Both the position numbers and the translations under genes were made by a program. Of a DNA stretch of 64,000 nucleotides, positions 26,860-35,764 are shown piece by piece. Every line of letters begins with the position of its first letter. Positions within the stretch are counted from its first letter, which is position 1. The notes below the pieces were generated by a model. The model did no database searches. It was not told the DNA's origin and saw nothing but the letters and a program-made list of their open reading frames with translations. The DNA comes from Microbacterium sp. ProA8 (GTDB lineage: Bacteria; Actinomycetota; Actinomycetes; Actinomycetales; Microbacteriaceae): assembly GCF_039905635.1 (NCBI RefSeq), contig NZ_CP157000.1:3782001-3846000 (forward strand). The letters are read 5' to 3'.

Positions 26860-27725
26860 TGCCGCAGGTCACGGTGGGGGTGAGCCTGAAGACGTACTTC
26901 GGGCACGAGCGGGCAGGGGCGTGGTTCGCCGACGTCGCTCGCCACGCCGGCGCGCACCCCGCCGTGGCATCGGGCGCTGTCCGGTTCTTCGTGATCCCGA
27001 CCTACCTCCAGATCCCCTCGGCGATCGAGGCGTTCGCCGGCACCCCGGTGCTCGTCGGCGCGCAGGACGTCTCCCAGTTCGAGCCCGGCGCGTACACCGG
27101 CGAGGTCGCCGCCGCCGAGCTCGCCGAGGTCGGTGTGGCGGTCGCCGAGATCGGGCACGCCGAGCGCCGCCGCCTGTTCGGCGAGACCGACGCCGTCACC
27201 GCGGCCAAGGCGGCTGCGGCCCTCGCCCACGGCATCACGCCGGTGCTGTGCATCGGCGAGGCGGACCGCCTGGACAGCCCCGCCGCCGCGCGGGCCAACG
27301 TCGAGCAGCTCGCCGCCGACCTCGAAGGCGTCCTCGCCGGCCCGGTCATCGTCGCGTACGAGCCGGTGTGGGCGATCGGCGCCGCCGAGCCGGCTCCCGA
27401 CGACCACATCGTGACCGTGACGCGCGCCCTTCGCGCCGCGATCGACGCCGACGCCGACCGCGCGGGCAGCGTCGTGATCTACGGCGGCTCCGCCGGCCCG
27501 GGTCTTCTCACGCGCCTCGGCGACAGCGTCGACGGACTCTTCCTGGGCCGCTTCGCGCACGAACCCGACGCCCTCCTCGCAGTGCTGGACGAGGCATCCG
27601 CTCTCGCCCGTCGGTCGTCGGGTGAGGAGCGCAGCGACGAGACGAAGCGCACCGGGCAGCTGGGAGACGTTTCGTCTCGCTTCGCTCGCTCAACGACCGG
27701 ACACGGCGCAGGGGGCGGCGCATGA
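26859..27725 (+). CDS. lerI: L-erythrulose-1-phosphate isomerase (triose-phosphate isomerase family)
   Basis: 288 residues. The TIM catalytic set is present: Lys11 (SLKTYF), His100 (EIGHAERR) and Glu168 (AYEPVWAIG), with the phosphate-gripping YGGSAGPG loop near 208-215. In this pathway the enzyme isomerises L-erythrulose 1-phosphate to D-erythrulose 4-phosphate, handing over to DerI. The family normally ends near residue 252; the last 36 residues (Arg/Ser/Gly-rich) are encoded by an inverted intergenic repeat element at 27612-27699 that has been absorbed into the reading frame. The ATG overlaps the derI stop by one base. Confidence 0.85.
   Translation: MPQVTVGVSLKTYFGHERAGAWFADVARHAGAHPAVASGAVRFFVIPTYLQIPSAIEAFAGTPVLVGAQDVSQFEPGAYTGEVAAAELAEVGVAVAEIGHAERRRLFGETDAVTAAKAAAALAHGITPVLCIGEADRLDSPAAARANVEQLAADLEGVLAGPVIVAYEPVWAIGAAEPAPDDHIVTVTRALRAAIDADADRAGSVVIYGGSAGPGLLTRLGDSVDGLFLGRFAHEPDALLAVLDEASALARRSSGEERSDETKRTGQLGDVSSRFARSTTGHGAGGGA
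27612..27699. repeat. inverted REP-like element inside the 3' end of lerI
   Basis: An arm at 27612-27649 (CGGTCGTCGGGTGAGGAGCG onward) is mirrored imperfectly by 27668-27699 (ending CGCTCGCTCAACGACCG). The right arm is the complement of the element at 42076-42113 in the repeat array. It supplies the extra C-terminal codons of lerI. Confidence 0.7.
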
Positions 27726-28516
27726 TCGGCCTCGGCACGTACGCCTTCTTCTGGCAGCACTCCGACAGGGTCCCCGCGCCGCTGTCGCTCGTGGGCGCGT
27801 TCGAGGCGACGAAGGCCCTCGGCGTCGACCTCTTCCAGATCTGCGACTACGCCCCGCTCGACGCGATGGACGACGCGGAGCTGACGGATGCCGCCGCCGC
27901 CGCCCGCGAGCTGGGTCTCACGATCGAGCTGGGCACGAAGGGCATCGAGCCCCACCGCCTCGCGCGCTTCCTCGAGCTCGCCGGCGTCTTCGACGCCCGG
28001 CTCGTGCGGAGCATGCTCTCCTCCCCCGACAACCGCCCGACACTCGCGGTGGCCGAGCAGTGGCTGCGCTCGGCGCTGCCCGCGTACGAGGCGTCCGGAG
28101 TCGACCTCGCTCTCGAGACGTACGAGCAGGTCTCCACCGCCGACCTCGTCGGTCTCGTCGAGCGCATCGACAGCCCGCGCCTCGGCATCTGCCTCGACCC
28201 GGCGAACGTCGTCGCACGCCTGGAACTGCCGCGCGGCTGCGTCGAGGCCACCGCGCCCCACGTGAAGAACGTCCACGTCAAGGACTTCGCGTTCGCCCGC
28301 CAGCCCGGCTGGGTGGGCTTCACCTACGGCGGCGCGCCGATGGGCGAAGGCCTGCACGACTACCCCCACCTGCTCGAGACCGTCGGGCCCCGCGAACGGG
28401 GGGTCAACGAGATCGTCGAGCACTGGCTCTCCTGGCAGGAGGACGCCGAGACCACCATCCGCACCGAGCGGGAATGGACCCGCCGAACCATCGAATATCT
28501 GAGGAGCACGACATGA
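27722..28516 (+). CDS. oiaC: 3-oxo-isoapionate decarboxylase (sugar phosphate isomerase/epimerase family)
   Basis: 264 residues, an AP endonuclease 2/xylose-isomerase-like TIM barrel. Likely divalent-metal ligands are Glu132 (LALETYEQ), Asp159 (ICLDPANV), His185 (NVHVKDF) and Glu230 (VNEIVEHW). In the oxidative D-apiose pathway a member of this family decarboxylates 3-oxo-isoapionate to L-erythrulose, the substrate of LerK. Position directly before apnO supports that, although family membership alone would only say isomerase, epimerase or dehydratase. Overlaps lerI and apnO by ATGA. Confidence 0.78.
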   Translation: MIGLGTYAFFWQHSDRVPAPLSLVGAFEATKALGVDLFQICDYAPLDAMDDAELTDAAAAARELGLTIELGTKGIEPHRLARFLELAGVFDARLVRSMLSSPDNRPTLAVAEQWLRSALPAYEASGVDLALETYEQVSTADLVGLVERIDSPRLGICLDPANVVARLELPRGCVEATAPHVKNVHVKDFAFARQPGWVGFTYGGAPMGEGLHDYPHLLETVGPRERGVNEIVEHWLSWQEDAETTIRTEREWTRRTIEYLRSTT

Positions 28517-29397
28517 GCACCACCTCGACAGTCCCTTCGACGAGCTCAGGCACGTACAAGATCGCCGTCGTCGGCGCCGGCGGCAAGATGGGCATGCGCG
28601 TGTCCGACAACCTCGTCAAAACCGCCCACCAGGTCGCGTACGTCGAGAACTCGCCCGCGGGCCAGCAGCGCACGATCGACGCCGGCCGTGAGCTGACGGA
28701 TGCCGCGACCGCCGTCGCCGACGCCGACATCGTCGTCCTGGCCGTGCCCGACCTGGCCCTCGGCCCGGTCACCGCCGACCTCGTGCCGCAGCTCAAGTCG
28801 GGCGCGATCGTGCTCACGCTCGACCCCGCCGCCGCCTACGCGGGTCTGCTCACGACGCGTGAGGACGTCATCCAGGCCGTCGCCCACCCCTGCCACCCGT
28901 CGATCTTCCTCCAGCGCCAGACGCCCGAGGAGTGGGCCGACACCTTCGGCGGCATCGCGGCCCCGCAGGACGCGATCGCGGCCATCGAGTCGGACGACCC
29001 CGAGAAGCAGGCCATCGTCGAGGCGACGGTCCGTGCCATCTACGCGCCCGTGATCGACGTCCACTGGGTCACCATCAAGCAGCTCGCACAGCTCGAGCCG
29101 ACGCTCGTCGAGACGGTCGCGTGCATGATCGGGGCGCTCCTCAACGAGGCCCTGCAGGAGGCCGTGAACACCATGGGCGTTCCCGAGGCGGCGGCCCGCA
29201 GCATCCTGTACGGCCACACGCAGGTGGCGCTCGCCAACGGCCTGCGCGGCGACAACCCGTTCTCGGACGCGTGCCTCATCGCGATGGACTACGGACGCGA
29301 GAGCATCGTCAAGGAGGACTGGAAGAAGATCTTCCGCGACGACGAGCTCGACAAGAACCTCGCGCGCATGCTGCACCTCGACCACATCGAGCGCTGA
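28513..29397 (+). CDS. apnO: D-apionate oxidoisomerase (NAD-dependent, phosphogluconate-dehydrogenase-like)
   Basis: 294 residues. A Rossmann domain with VVGAGGKMGMRVSDN near 18-32 is followed by a helical C-terminal domain (LVETVACMIGALLNEALQ) as in ApnO proteins. The enzyme oxidises D-apionate with NAD+ and shifts the carbon skeleton to give 3-oxo-isoapionate. It is the diagnostic gene of the apionate pathway. The first 15 residues are a Ser/Thr-rich leader (MSTTSTVPSTSSG) encoded by CCCTTCGACGAGCTCAGG, a common dispersed repeat word, so the ancestral start may have been nearer the Rossmann fold. ATGA overlap with oiaC. Confidence 0.85.
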   Translation: MSTTSTVPSTSSGTYKIAVVGAGGKMGMRVSDNLVKTAHQVAYVENSPAGQQRTIDAGRELTDAATAVADADIVVLAVPDLALGPVTADLVPQLKSGAIVLTLDPAAAYAGLLTTREDVIQAVAHPCHPSIFLQRQTPEEWADTFGGIAAPQDAIAAIESDDPEKQAIVEATVRAIYAPVIDVHWVTIKQLAQLEPTLVETVACMIGALLNEALQEAVNTMGVPEAAARSILYGHTQVALANGLRGDNPFSDACLIAMDYGRESIVKEDWKKIFRDDELDKNLARMLHLDHIER

Positions 29398-29399
29398 CC

Positions 29400-30155
29400 G
29401 TGGGACAGCTCGAGGGCAAGACCGCGCTGATCACCGGCGCGGCGCTGGGCATCGGCCTGGCCGTCGCCACCCGGTTCGCGCGCGAGGGCGCGCGCGTCGT
29501 GCTCGCCGATCGCAACGGCGAAGGCGCCGCGCGTGCCGCCGCCGGGATCGGCGACAGCGCGCGGGCCGTCACGATGGACATCTCGGATGAGGACGCGGTC
29601 GCCGCGGGCTTCGCCGAGATCGAGGCCGCGGGCTGGGCACCGGACGTCGTCGTCGCGAACGCCGGCGTCCAGCTGTTCGGGCAGGACGCCCAGGCGGCCG
29701 AGCTCGACCTCGACGTGTGGCGGCGGACGATCGACATCAACCTGACCGGCACGTTCCTGACGGTCAAGCACGCGGTGCGCTCGATGCTGCCGCGCGGCGG
29801 CGGGTCGATCATCCTCACCGGCAGCCCGACGGGCGTCAACGGCGAGGGGAAGGATTTCACCGCGTACAGCGCGTCGAAAGCCGGTATCCACGGCCTCGGC
29901 CGCACCGTCGCCGCGGCTTACGCGTCGCGGGGCATCCGGGTGAACACGGTCCAGCCGGCCTACACCGAGACCCCGCTGGTGTCCGCCATCAGCGAGGACC
30001 CCGAGTCGCGGGCGGCGATCATCGGCCGCATCCCGCTCGGGCGCGCAGGCACGCCGGACGACGTCGCGGGGATCATGGTGTACCTCGCCGGCGACGACGG
30101 AGCGTTCGCCACAGGTGCGCTCTTCGCCGTCGACGGCGGGATGACGACGATCTGA
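29400..30155 (+). CDS. short-chain dehydrogenase/reductase in apionate operon
   Basis: 251 residues from a GTG two bases after the apnO stop. Classical SDR: cofactor loop TGAALGIG (12-19), acidic ADRNG near 35-39 suggesting NAD rather than NADP preference, NAG near 87-89, catalytic Ser142, Tyr156 and Lys160 (YSASK). The characterised D-apiose dehydrogenase ApsD belongs to the Gfo/Idh/MocA family, which is missing here, so this SDR is a good candidate to oxidise D-apiose to apionolactone in its place. It could instead act on erythrulose or another polyol. Confidence 0.85.
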   Translation: MGQLEGKTALITGAALGIGLAVATRFAREGARVVLADRNGEGAARAAAGIGDSARAVTMDISDEDAVAAGFAEIEAAGWAPDVVVANAGVQLFGQDAQAAELDLDVWRRTIDINLTGTFLTVKHAVRSMLPRGGGSIILTGSPTGVNGEGKDFTAYSASKAGIHGLGRTVAAAYASRGIRVNTVQPAYTETPLVSAISEDPESRAAIIGRIPLGRAGTPDDVAGIMVYLAGDDGAFATGALFAVDGGMTTI

Positions 30156-30226
30156 CACCGCTCTTTGCGTCACGGCCGGCGGCGTCACCACCGCGGGCCG
30201 TGACAGACCGGGCGAAGACGGGCAGG

Positions 30227-32005
30227 ATGACGAACGTGTGGAGCGGCGAACAGGATCGAACCTGGCACAGCGGCCCGTGGTCGCTGGAACTGCGCGGCGA
30301 CGAGTTCGCAGACCTCGCCTACCGGGGCCATGTGGTGCTGCGGTCGGTCCGGGCGGTCATACGCGACCGCAACTGGGACAGCGCGGCGCTGGTCGTCGAC
30401 CGCGTCGACGAATCCGGCATCGCACTGACGCTGCACGTGCACTCCGAAGGGCTCGGCTCCGACCTGCGCGGCATCGTCCGCGCCGAGCTGAGGGGGCCGG
30501 GCAGGCTGCGGCTGCTCGCGGACCTCGAGTCGGCCACCGCATTCGAGACCGCTCGGACCGGCCTGGTGGTCCTGCACCCGCCCGCGCTCGCGGGAACCGC
30601 GCTCCACATCCGCCACTCCGGCGGGGCCGTCGAGCATTCCCGGTACCCCGTCCCCATCAGCCCGCACCAGCCGGCGTTCGACATCGCCGGGCTCTCCTGG
30701 TCGCACGGCGGTCTCGACGTCGACCTGCGCTTCGCGGGCGACGTGTTCGAGATGGAGGACCAGCGCAATTGGACGGATGCCTCGTACAAGACGTACAGCC
30801 GTCCGCTCGCGCTGCCGTTTCCCTACACGCTCGAGGCGGGTGAAAGGGTGGTCCAGTCGATCGACGTGTCGGTCTCGGGAACGCCGGCGCCGACCGCCCT
30901 CCCGCCCGTGACCCGCCTCCGACTCGAGGAGGGCGCCGCGCTGCCCGCCATCGCCGTGTCGGCATCCACGGCGCCTGATCCGACCCCGTCCCCTGCCGTC
31001 TCGCCCGCCGGAGCGGACAGCGGTGCCTGGCCCGCCGCGGTGCTCGTCGAGCTCGACCTCGCCACGCCGAACTGGCGTGCGGCGCTCGACCGGGCGGCGA
31101 CACGCGCTCGGCCCCTCGACATCCGGTTCGTCCTCGCCGACGACGACCCCACGAGCATCGACGAAGCCGCTCACGCGCTTCACGGCCTGCCGATCGCGCG
31201 CGTCACCGCGTTCTGGCCGACGGGACCGGCGCGGCATGTCTCCGACCTGGAGGCGATCGCGCTCCTGCGCCACGCGCTCACGGAAGCCGGCGTGGACGCC
31301 CCCATCGTCGGAGGCGTGCGGTCGCACTTCACCGAGCTCAACCGCGAGCACCAGCGTCTCCCTCGACGGCTGGATGGTCTGGTGTTCAGCAGCACGCCGC
31401 TGTTCCACAGCCTGAGCACGGCGCAGCTGGTCGAGTCGCTGCCGATACAGCGCCTCGTCGCGACACAGGGCGTCGAGCTCGCCGCCGGCCCGCCCGTGCA
31501 CGTCGGCCCGATCTCGCTGCGCCCCCACTTCAACGACGTCGCGACGACGCCCGCGCGGCTGCCCGAGCACGACGACCTCCGCGACGGCTACGGGTCGGCG
31601 CTGACGGATTCGGCGGACCCGCGCCAGTCGGCCCCCGAGCTGGCTGCGTGGACCGTCGCGAGCGCCGCCGCCCTCGCGGTGCCGGGGGTCGCGACACTCG
31701 CGTACTTCGAGGAATGGGGGCCGCGCGGGGTCCGCGCCCCGGACGGCACGCCCTACCCGGTGTTCGACGCCGTCACCGCGCTCGCCGAGCTCTCGGGGAA
31801 GCGGGGCCTGCGCGGCGACTCCCCCGACGGCCTCGTGTGGGCGGTGGGCGCACGCACCGACGACGGTGACGCCGTCCTGGTCGCCAACCTCGACCGTCGG
31901 ACACGATCCGTGGAGGTCGAGCTGCCCGGTGGCGAGACCCGCGTCGCCGACGTGCACGCCGGCACCTTCCGTCGGGTCCGACGGATCTCTCGAGGTCCGG
32001 CGTGA
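30227..32005 (+). CDS. apnL: D-apionate lactonase
   Basis: 592 residues. It starts with a beta-rich domain (GPWSLELRGDEFADLAYRG and following, to about 230), then a barrel-like domain (about 270-480) and a small C-terminal beta domain, the three-part layout of ApnL proteins. ApnL opens D-apionolactone to D-apionate, the substrate of ApnO; it is not related to SMP-30 lactonases. Together with apnO and oiaC it fixes the identity of the operon. The ATG at 30227 (GGGCAGG upstream) is preferred, but a GTG at 30200 is possible. Last gene of the operon, 71 bases after the SDR; 94 non-coding bases separate it from the convergent GH42 gene. Confidence 0.82.
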   Translation: MTNVWSGEQDRTWHSGPWSLELRGDEFADLAYRGHVVLRSVRAVIRDRNWDSAALVVDRVDESGIALTLHVHSEGLGSDLRGIVRAELRGPGRLRLLADLESATAFETARTGLVVLHPPALAGTALHIRHSGGAVEHSRYPVPISPHQPAFDIAGLSWSHGGLDVDLRFAGDVFEMEDQRNWTDASYKTYSRPLALPFPYTLEAGERVVQSIDVSVSGTPAPTALPPVTRLRLEEGAALPAIAVSASTAPDPTPSPAVSPAGADSGAWPAAVLVELDLATPNWRAALDRAATRARPLDIRFVLADDDPTSIDEAAHALHGLPIARVTAFWPTGPARHVSDLEAIALLRHALTEAGVDAPIVGGVRSHFTELNREHQRLPRRLDGLVFSSTPLFHSLSTAQLVESLPIQRLVATQGVELAAGPPVHVGPISLRPHFNDVATTPARLPEHDDLRDGYGSALTDSADPRQSAPELAAWTVASAAALAVPGVATLAYFEEWGPRGVRAPDGTPYPVFDAVTALAELSGKRGLRGDSPDGLVWAVGARTDDGDAVLVANLDRRTRSVEVELPGGETRVADVHAGTFRRVRRISRGPA

Positions 32006-32099
32006 AGACCCGGGTTCGAAGCGGTCCCTGACGCATCCTGAGCCGCCCGGAACCAGCGATCGCGCCCGGGTTCTCCACCGACTGCACGCTTGTCGCGCT

Positions 32100-34187
32100 T
32101 CAGGCCTCGCGCCAGACGCGCACGTCCCACGGTTTCAGCGCGACCCGCGACCCCGCTGCGTGCACGGCGTCGTCGATGACGGATGCCGCATCCCGCGCCA
32201 CCTCCACCGTGCGACTCTCCGGCGACCAGTTGTGCACCACCCACACCCGCCCGCGAGTCCCGTCGAGCGAGTGCGCCGTGACCGGGGCGGGACGCGACAC
32301 GAGGATCGGCGGCGTCCGGGCCGGTCCCGCCGCCTCGGATACGACCCACGCCAGCAGGCCGCGGTCGAGCAGCGTGCCGACCACCGTGATCGACCCCGCC
32401 CCGACGTCGCGTCGCGTCACGGCCGCCCACCTGCCGAAGAGCTCGTGCCGGTACCCGAGCATCACCTCGGCACCGGACGGTTCGAGCCCGTCGACCCACC
32501 CGCCCGCCGAACCGACCACGTTCCCATCGCGCACGACGTCGACCGGCCCGGCGAGGGCGGCGAACTCCCGGTAGCCGATCCCGGCCGCCGGTCCGACGAT
32601 CGCAGGCGCCCGCACGGCGCGCATGCGGCCCTCGTCGTCGCCGTACCCGGTGCGTGGGCCGATCACGAGCCGCCCGCCGAGGCGGGCGTACTCGACGAGC
32701 GTCTCGAGCGTCGGATCGGATGCCGCGATCAGCCCCGGCACGACGAGCACGGGGAAGCGCCGCACGAGGTCGGCCGCCTCGGGCAGCTGCCGCTCGTTCA
32801 CGTAGCCCACCTGCAATCCGGCGTCGACGGCCGCGCGTCCGAATGCGCCCACGATCCGTGCGTAAGAGCCGCGGTCGGCATCGGCGCCGTGGGCGAGCGG
32901 CGGCTCGAACGCCATCATCCACTCGCTGTCGTGCGCGTACACGAGGCCGACGTCGGCGGCGGGTTCGGCATCCGTCAGCCAGGGCGCCGCCGCAGCGAAC
33001 TGCCGGCCGATCGCAGCGATCTCGGAGTGGATGCGCCCGGGTTCGAGGTCGTGACCGAGGATGCCGCCCCAGTGCACCTCGGCGCCCGAGTGCAGCGTGT
33101 GCCAGTGCCAGTACGACACGAGCCGGGCCCCGCGCGCGACGAGCAGCCACGCGGCCTGGGCGAGCTGCCCGTCGTACGGCGGACGCGTGAGCCAGGCAGG
33201 GCCGATGGAGGCGGCACCGGTCTCCGTGACGAGGAACGGTCCCTGCCGGGTCGCCCGCATACGGTCGGCCATGAGCACGAGCTGCGGCACATCGTCGGCG
33301 TACCACTGGCCGCCCGAGCCGTCGCGCTCGAGGTCCAGGGCGTCCTGGGCGAGGTAGTAGGCGTTGCCGCTCGCGACGTCGAGCCTCGCGCCGACGGCGA
33401 CGTCGTCCATCGCGGGCCGCTGGTAGGCGATGCAGGTGGTGAGGAACGTGTCGTCGGCCACGAGCGGGCGGACGAGGTCGGCCTGCCAGCCGATGAAGTC
33501 CGCAGTCAGCTCGGCCTGGAACCGCCGCCACGCGAGGTCGTACGCGGGCGTCGTGTTGCCCGACGGCGCCCACAGCTCGTCCCATGCGGCGATGCGGTGC
33601 GACCAGTACGTCAGCCCCCACGCGCGGTTGAGCGTGTCGACATCGCCGTAGCGGTCGGCGACCCACTCGCGGAACCGCCCGACGACGTGGTCGTTGTGGA
33701 TCAGATGCAGGCCGGCCTCGTTGTCGAGCTGCACGCCGATGACCGCCGGGTGCCGGCCGTGCCGGCCGATGACGGCGCGGATGACACGCTCGGCGTAACC
33801 CCGGAACAGCTCCGAGGTGTAGTCCACCTCCTGCCGGCCGCCCCACGGCACGGCGCTGCCGCCCTTGCGCACCACCGCGAGCTCGGGATGTGCGTGCGCG
33901 AGCCAGGGCGGCACGGCGTAGGTAGGCGTGCCGAGGATCACGTCGATCCCGTGCGCGTGCGCCGCGTCGAGCACGGGCGTCAGCCACTCGAGATCGAACT
34001 CGCCGTCGCGCGGTTCCCAGGTGGACCAGACCGATTCGCCGACGCGGATGCAGGTGATGCCGGCATCCGTCATCAGTCGCAGGTCGGTCTCGAGCCGCGA
34101 CGGGTCGGGCAGGTACTCGTTGTAATACGCCGTCCCCAGGCGCGGTCCTCCGCGCCAGGCTCTCAGGCGACCGGATGCCGCGACCAC
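32100..34187 (-). CDS. glycoside hydrolase family 42 (beta-galactosidase/alpha-L-arabinopyranosidase type)
   Basis: 695 residues from a GTG three bases after the upstream stop. The barrel (about 15-395) has acid/base Glu157 in QLDNEAG and nucleophile Glu322 in VTETGAAS; an amidotransferase-like trimerisation domain (about 405-610) and a small beta domain follow. No signal peptide. GH42 enzymes remove beta-galactosyl, and in some cases alpha-L-arabinopyranosyl, units from plant oligosaccharides inside the cell. Fourth and last gene of the operon that begins at 37673 with a LacI-regulated promoter. Confidence 0.88.
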   Translation of the reverse strand: MVAASGRLRAWRGGPRLGTAYYNEYLPDPSRLETDLRLMTDAGITCIRVGESVWSTWEPRDGEFDLEWLTPVLDAAHAHGIDVILGTPTYAVPPWLAHAHPELAVVRKGGSAVPWGGRQEVDYTSELFRGYAERVIRAVIGRHGRHPAVIGVQLDNEAGLHLIHNDHVVGRFREWVADRYGDVDTLNRAWGLTYWSHRIAAWDELWAPSGNTTPAYDLAWRRFQAELTADFIGWQADLVRPLVADDTFLTTCIAYQRPAMDDVAVGARLDVASGNAYYLAQDALDLERDGSGGQWYADDVPQLVLMADRMRATRQGPFLVTETGAASIGPAWLTRPPYDGQLAQAAWLLVARGARLVSYWHWHTLHSGAEVHWGGILGHDLEPGRIHSEIAAIGRQFAAAAPWLTDAEPAADVGLVYAHDSEWMMAFEPPLAHGADADRGSYARIVGAFGRAAVDAGLQVGYVNERQLPEAADLVRRFPVLVVPGLIAASDPTLETLVEYARLGGRLVIGPRTGYGDDEGRMRAVRAPAIVGPAAGIGYREFAALAGPVDVVRDGNVVGSAGGWVDGLEPSGAEVMLGYRHELFGRWAAVTRRDVGAGSITVVGTLLDRGLLAWVVSEAAGPARTPPILVSRPAPVTAHSLDGTRGRVWVVHNWSPESRTVEVARDAASVIDDAVHAAGSRVALKPWDVRVWREA

Positions 34188-34190
34188 CCG

Positions 34191-35720
34191 TCAGCCCGCC
34201 ACGCGCGTGATGCGCAGCGCCAGAGCCTCGCCCGCGGGCAGCTCGACCGCCGCGGAGGCACGATCGTAGGCGTCGTTGCGCTGCACGTCGTCGAGCGTGA
34301 AGCGCCGGCCGACGGGCGTGATCGTCATGTTCCAGGTGTCGATGACGTCGACCTCGAAAGCATCGCCCGGCTCGGGCCGCTCGCCCGGGAACCCGATCGG
34401 CAGCCGGAAGTGCCACGTCGCCGGCGCCGACCGCCCGAGGTACTGCACGTAAAGACGGCGCGGGATGCCGGCAACATGCGCCGGGTCGTCCCACTTGTCG
34501 ATCGGATCCAGCCCGGCGCCGTCGACCTCTTCCAGGACGCGGCGAAGGAACGCCAGCCGCGCGGGCGATGCGCCCCGGAGCGGCCCGCCCTCGACCATGT
34601 GCAGACTCCCCGACTCGGTCGCGAAGCTCTCGCCGTGCGAGGCGTAGCACCCGGCCACGGTGGTGATCCAGAACTGGTGCACCAGCTCCTCGGCGCTGAG
34701 GTGACCCCACCGCTCGGGGATGTCCCCCTCGTACTTGATCTCGTCGAGGACGACCGGCTTGCCGTATACGTCGCGGTACAGGTTGGCGCGGCCGAAGTCC
34801 GTCGTGGCCGAGCCGTTCTGGAGGGACGCGTGGGTCACCCACGGCTGGTTGTTGTCGTACAGCTCGATCCAGTTGTGGATCGAGCGAAGATGGTCGGAGG
34901 GGTCGATCTCGGCCAGCAGCGCGCCGGTGCGGTCCCAGCGCTCGGCCGGGCGCTCCAGCTGGTCGAACTCGTTGCAGAGCGACCACCACACGTGGGGATA
35001 GGCGCTCAGCCGCGCCACGAGGTAGCGCAGGTAGACGGCATCCTCCTCCTCGGTGAGCTCGTCGAGACCGAACTGGCCGCGGTCGTAGGCGTTGTAGATG
35101 AGCACGTCGGCCTGGATGCCGCGCTCGCCCAGCACCTCGACGGCGCGGTCGAGGCGCTGGAAGAACTCGGGCACCGGCTTGGTCACGTCCCAGCGTCCGT
35201 CGGTCCTCTCGAAAGGCATCAGGCGCGGGACGTGCTCGATGTAGCCGCCGCCCTGCGGGAAGACCATGAACCGGAACTTGTTGAAGCCCGCCTCGGCGAT
35301 CGCATCGACGGTCGATGAGAACAGCGGCTCGTCCTGGTGCAGCCAGTTGTACGCGGTCGCTCCGACCGGGCGGAACGGCGTTCCGTCGGCGTGCGCGAAG
35401 TGGAAGCGGTGGGCGACGCGGACGGGGCCGTGGTCCGCGCCACGTGAGACCTCGAAGGTGCCCGAACGGCGGGAGAGTGCGGCATCCGCGCTCTCGGTCG
35501 TCCACGACCACTCCCCCTCCAGATCCGGAGCGAAGCGGACCCGGTAGGTGGTGCCGCCGTCCCAGAAACCGGGCACCACCCGTTCGGCACCCGATGCTTC
35601 GTGCCGGACCCGCAGTGCGAGCGGTGTGCGATCGGCCGGGATGAGGTCGGCGCCCTCGAAGGTCAGCTCGATCGGCCGGTGGAGCTCGGAAGACTGGGGA
35701 GCGCGATGCGCAGAGGACAC
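34191..35720 (-). CDS. DUF5060/DUF4038/DUF5605 glycosidase, related to GH140 apiosidases
   Basis: 509 residues from a GTG with AAGGAGAA six bases upstream. Residues 15-95 are a DUF5060 beta sandwich, 105-395 a DUF4038 clan-A barrel and 420-509 a DUF5605 beta domain. VWWSLCNEFD gives a probable acid/base Glu251 and PVVLDEIKYEG a probable nucleophile Glu327. DUF4038 is the catalytic fold of GH140 apiosidases that cleave apiose from rhamnogalacturonan II, but the flanking domains here differ and similarity is distant, so apiosidase activity is a prediction supported by the apionate operon next door. Intracellular. Co-operonic with GH42 and a LacI repressor. Confidence 0.75.
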   Translation of the reverse strand: MSSAHRAPQSSELHRPIELTFEGADLIPADRTPLALRVRHEASGAERVVPGFWDGGTTYRVRFAPDLEGEWSWTTESADAALSRRSGTFEVSRGADHGPVRVAHRFHFAHADGTPFRPVGATAYNWLHQDEPLFSSTVDAIAEAGFNKFRFMVFPQGGGYIEHVPRLMPFERTDGRWDVTKPVPEFFQRLDRAVEVLGERGIQADVLIYNAYDRGQFGLDELTEEEDAVYLRYLVARLSAYPHVWWSLCNEFDQLERPAERWDRTGALLAEIDPSDHLRSIHNWIELYDNNQPWVTHASLQNGSATTDFGRANLYRDVYGKPVVLDEIKYEGDIPERWGHLSAEELVHQFWITTVAGCYASHGESFATESGSLHMVEGGPLRGASPARLAFLRRVLEEVDGAGLDPIDKWDDPAHVAGIPRRLYVQYLGRSAPATWHFRLPIGFPGERPEPGDAFEVDVIDTWNMTITPVGRRFTLDDVQRNDAYDRASAAVELPAGEALALRITRVAG

Positions 35721-35764
35721 GGGGATTCTCCTTCGATGTCGTATCCGTGGGCGGTGGTGCGAAG

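Noticed and set aside
30185..31957. Long minus-strand reading frame opposite apnL
   Set aside because: Low-complexity Arg/Val/Gly/Asp product without any domain; shadow of apnL.
32006..32099. Terminator between apnL and GH42
   Set aside because: CCCGGGTTC occurs twice as a direct repeat, but no convincing long stem or T tract forms; left unannotated.
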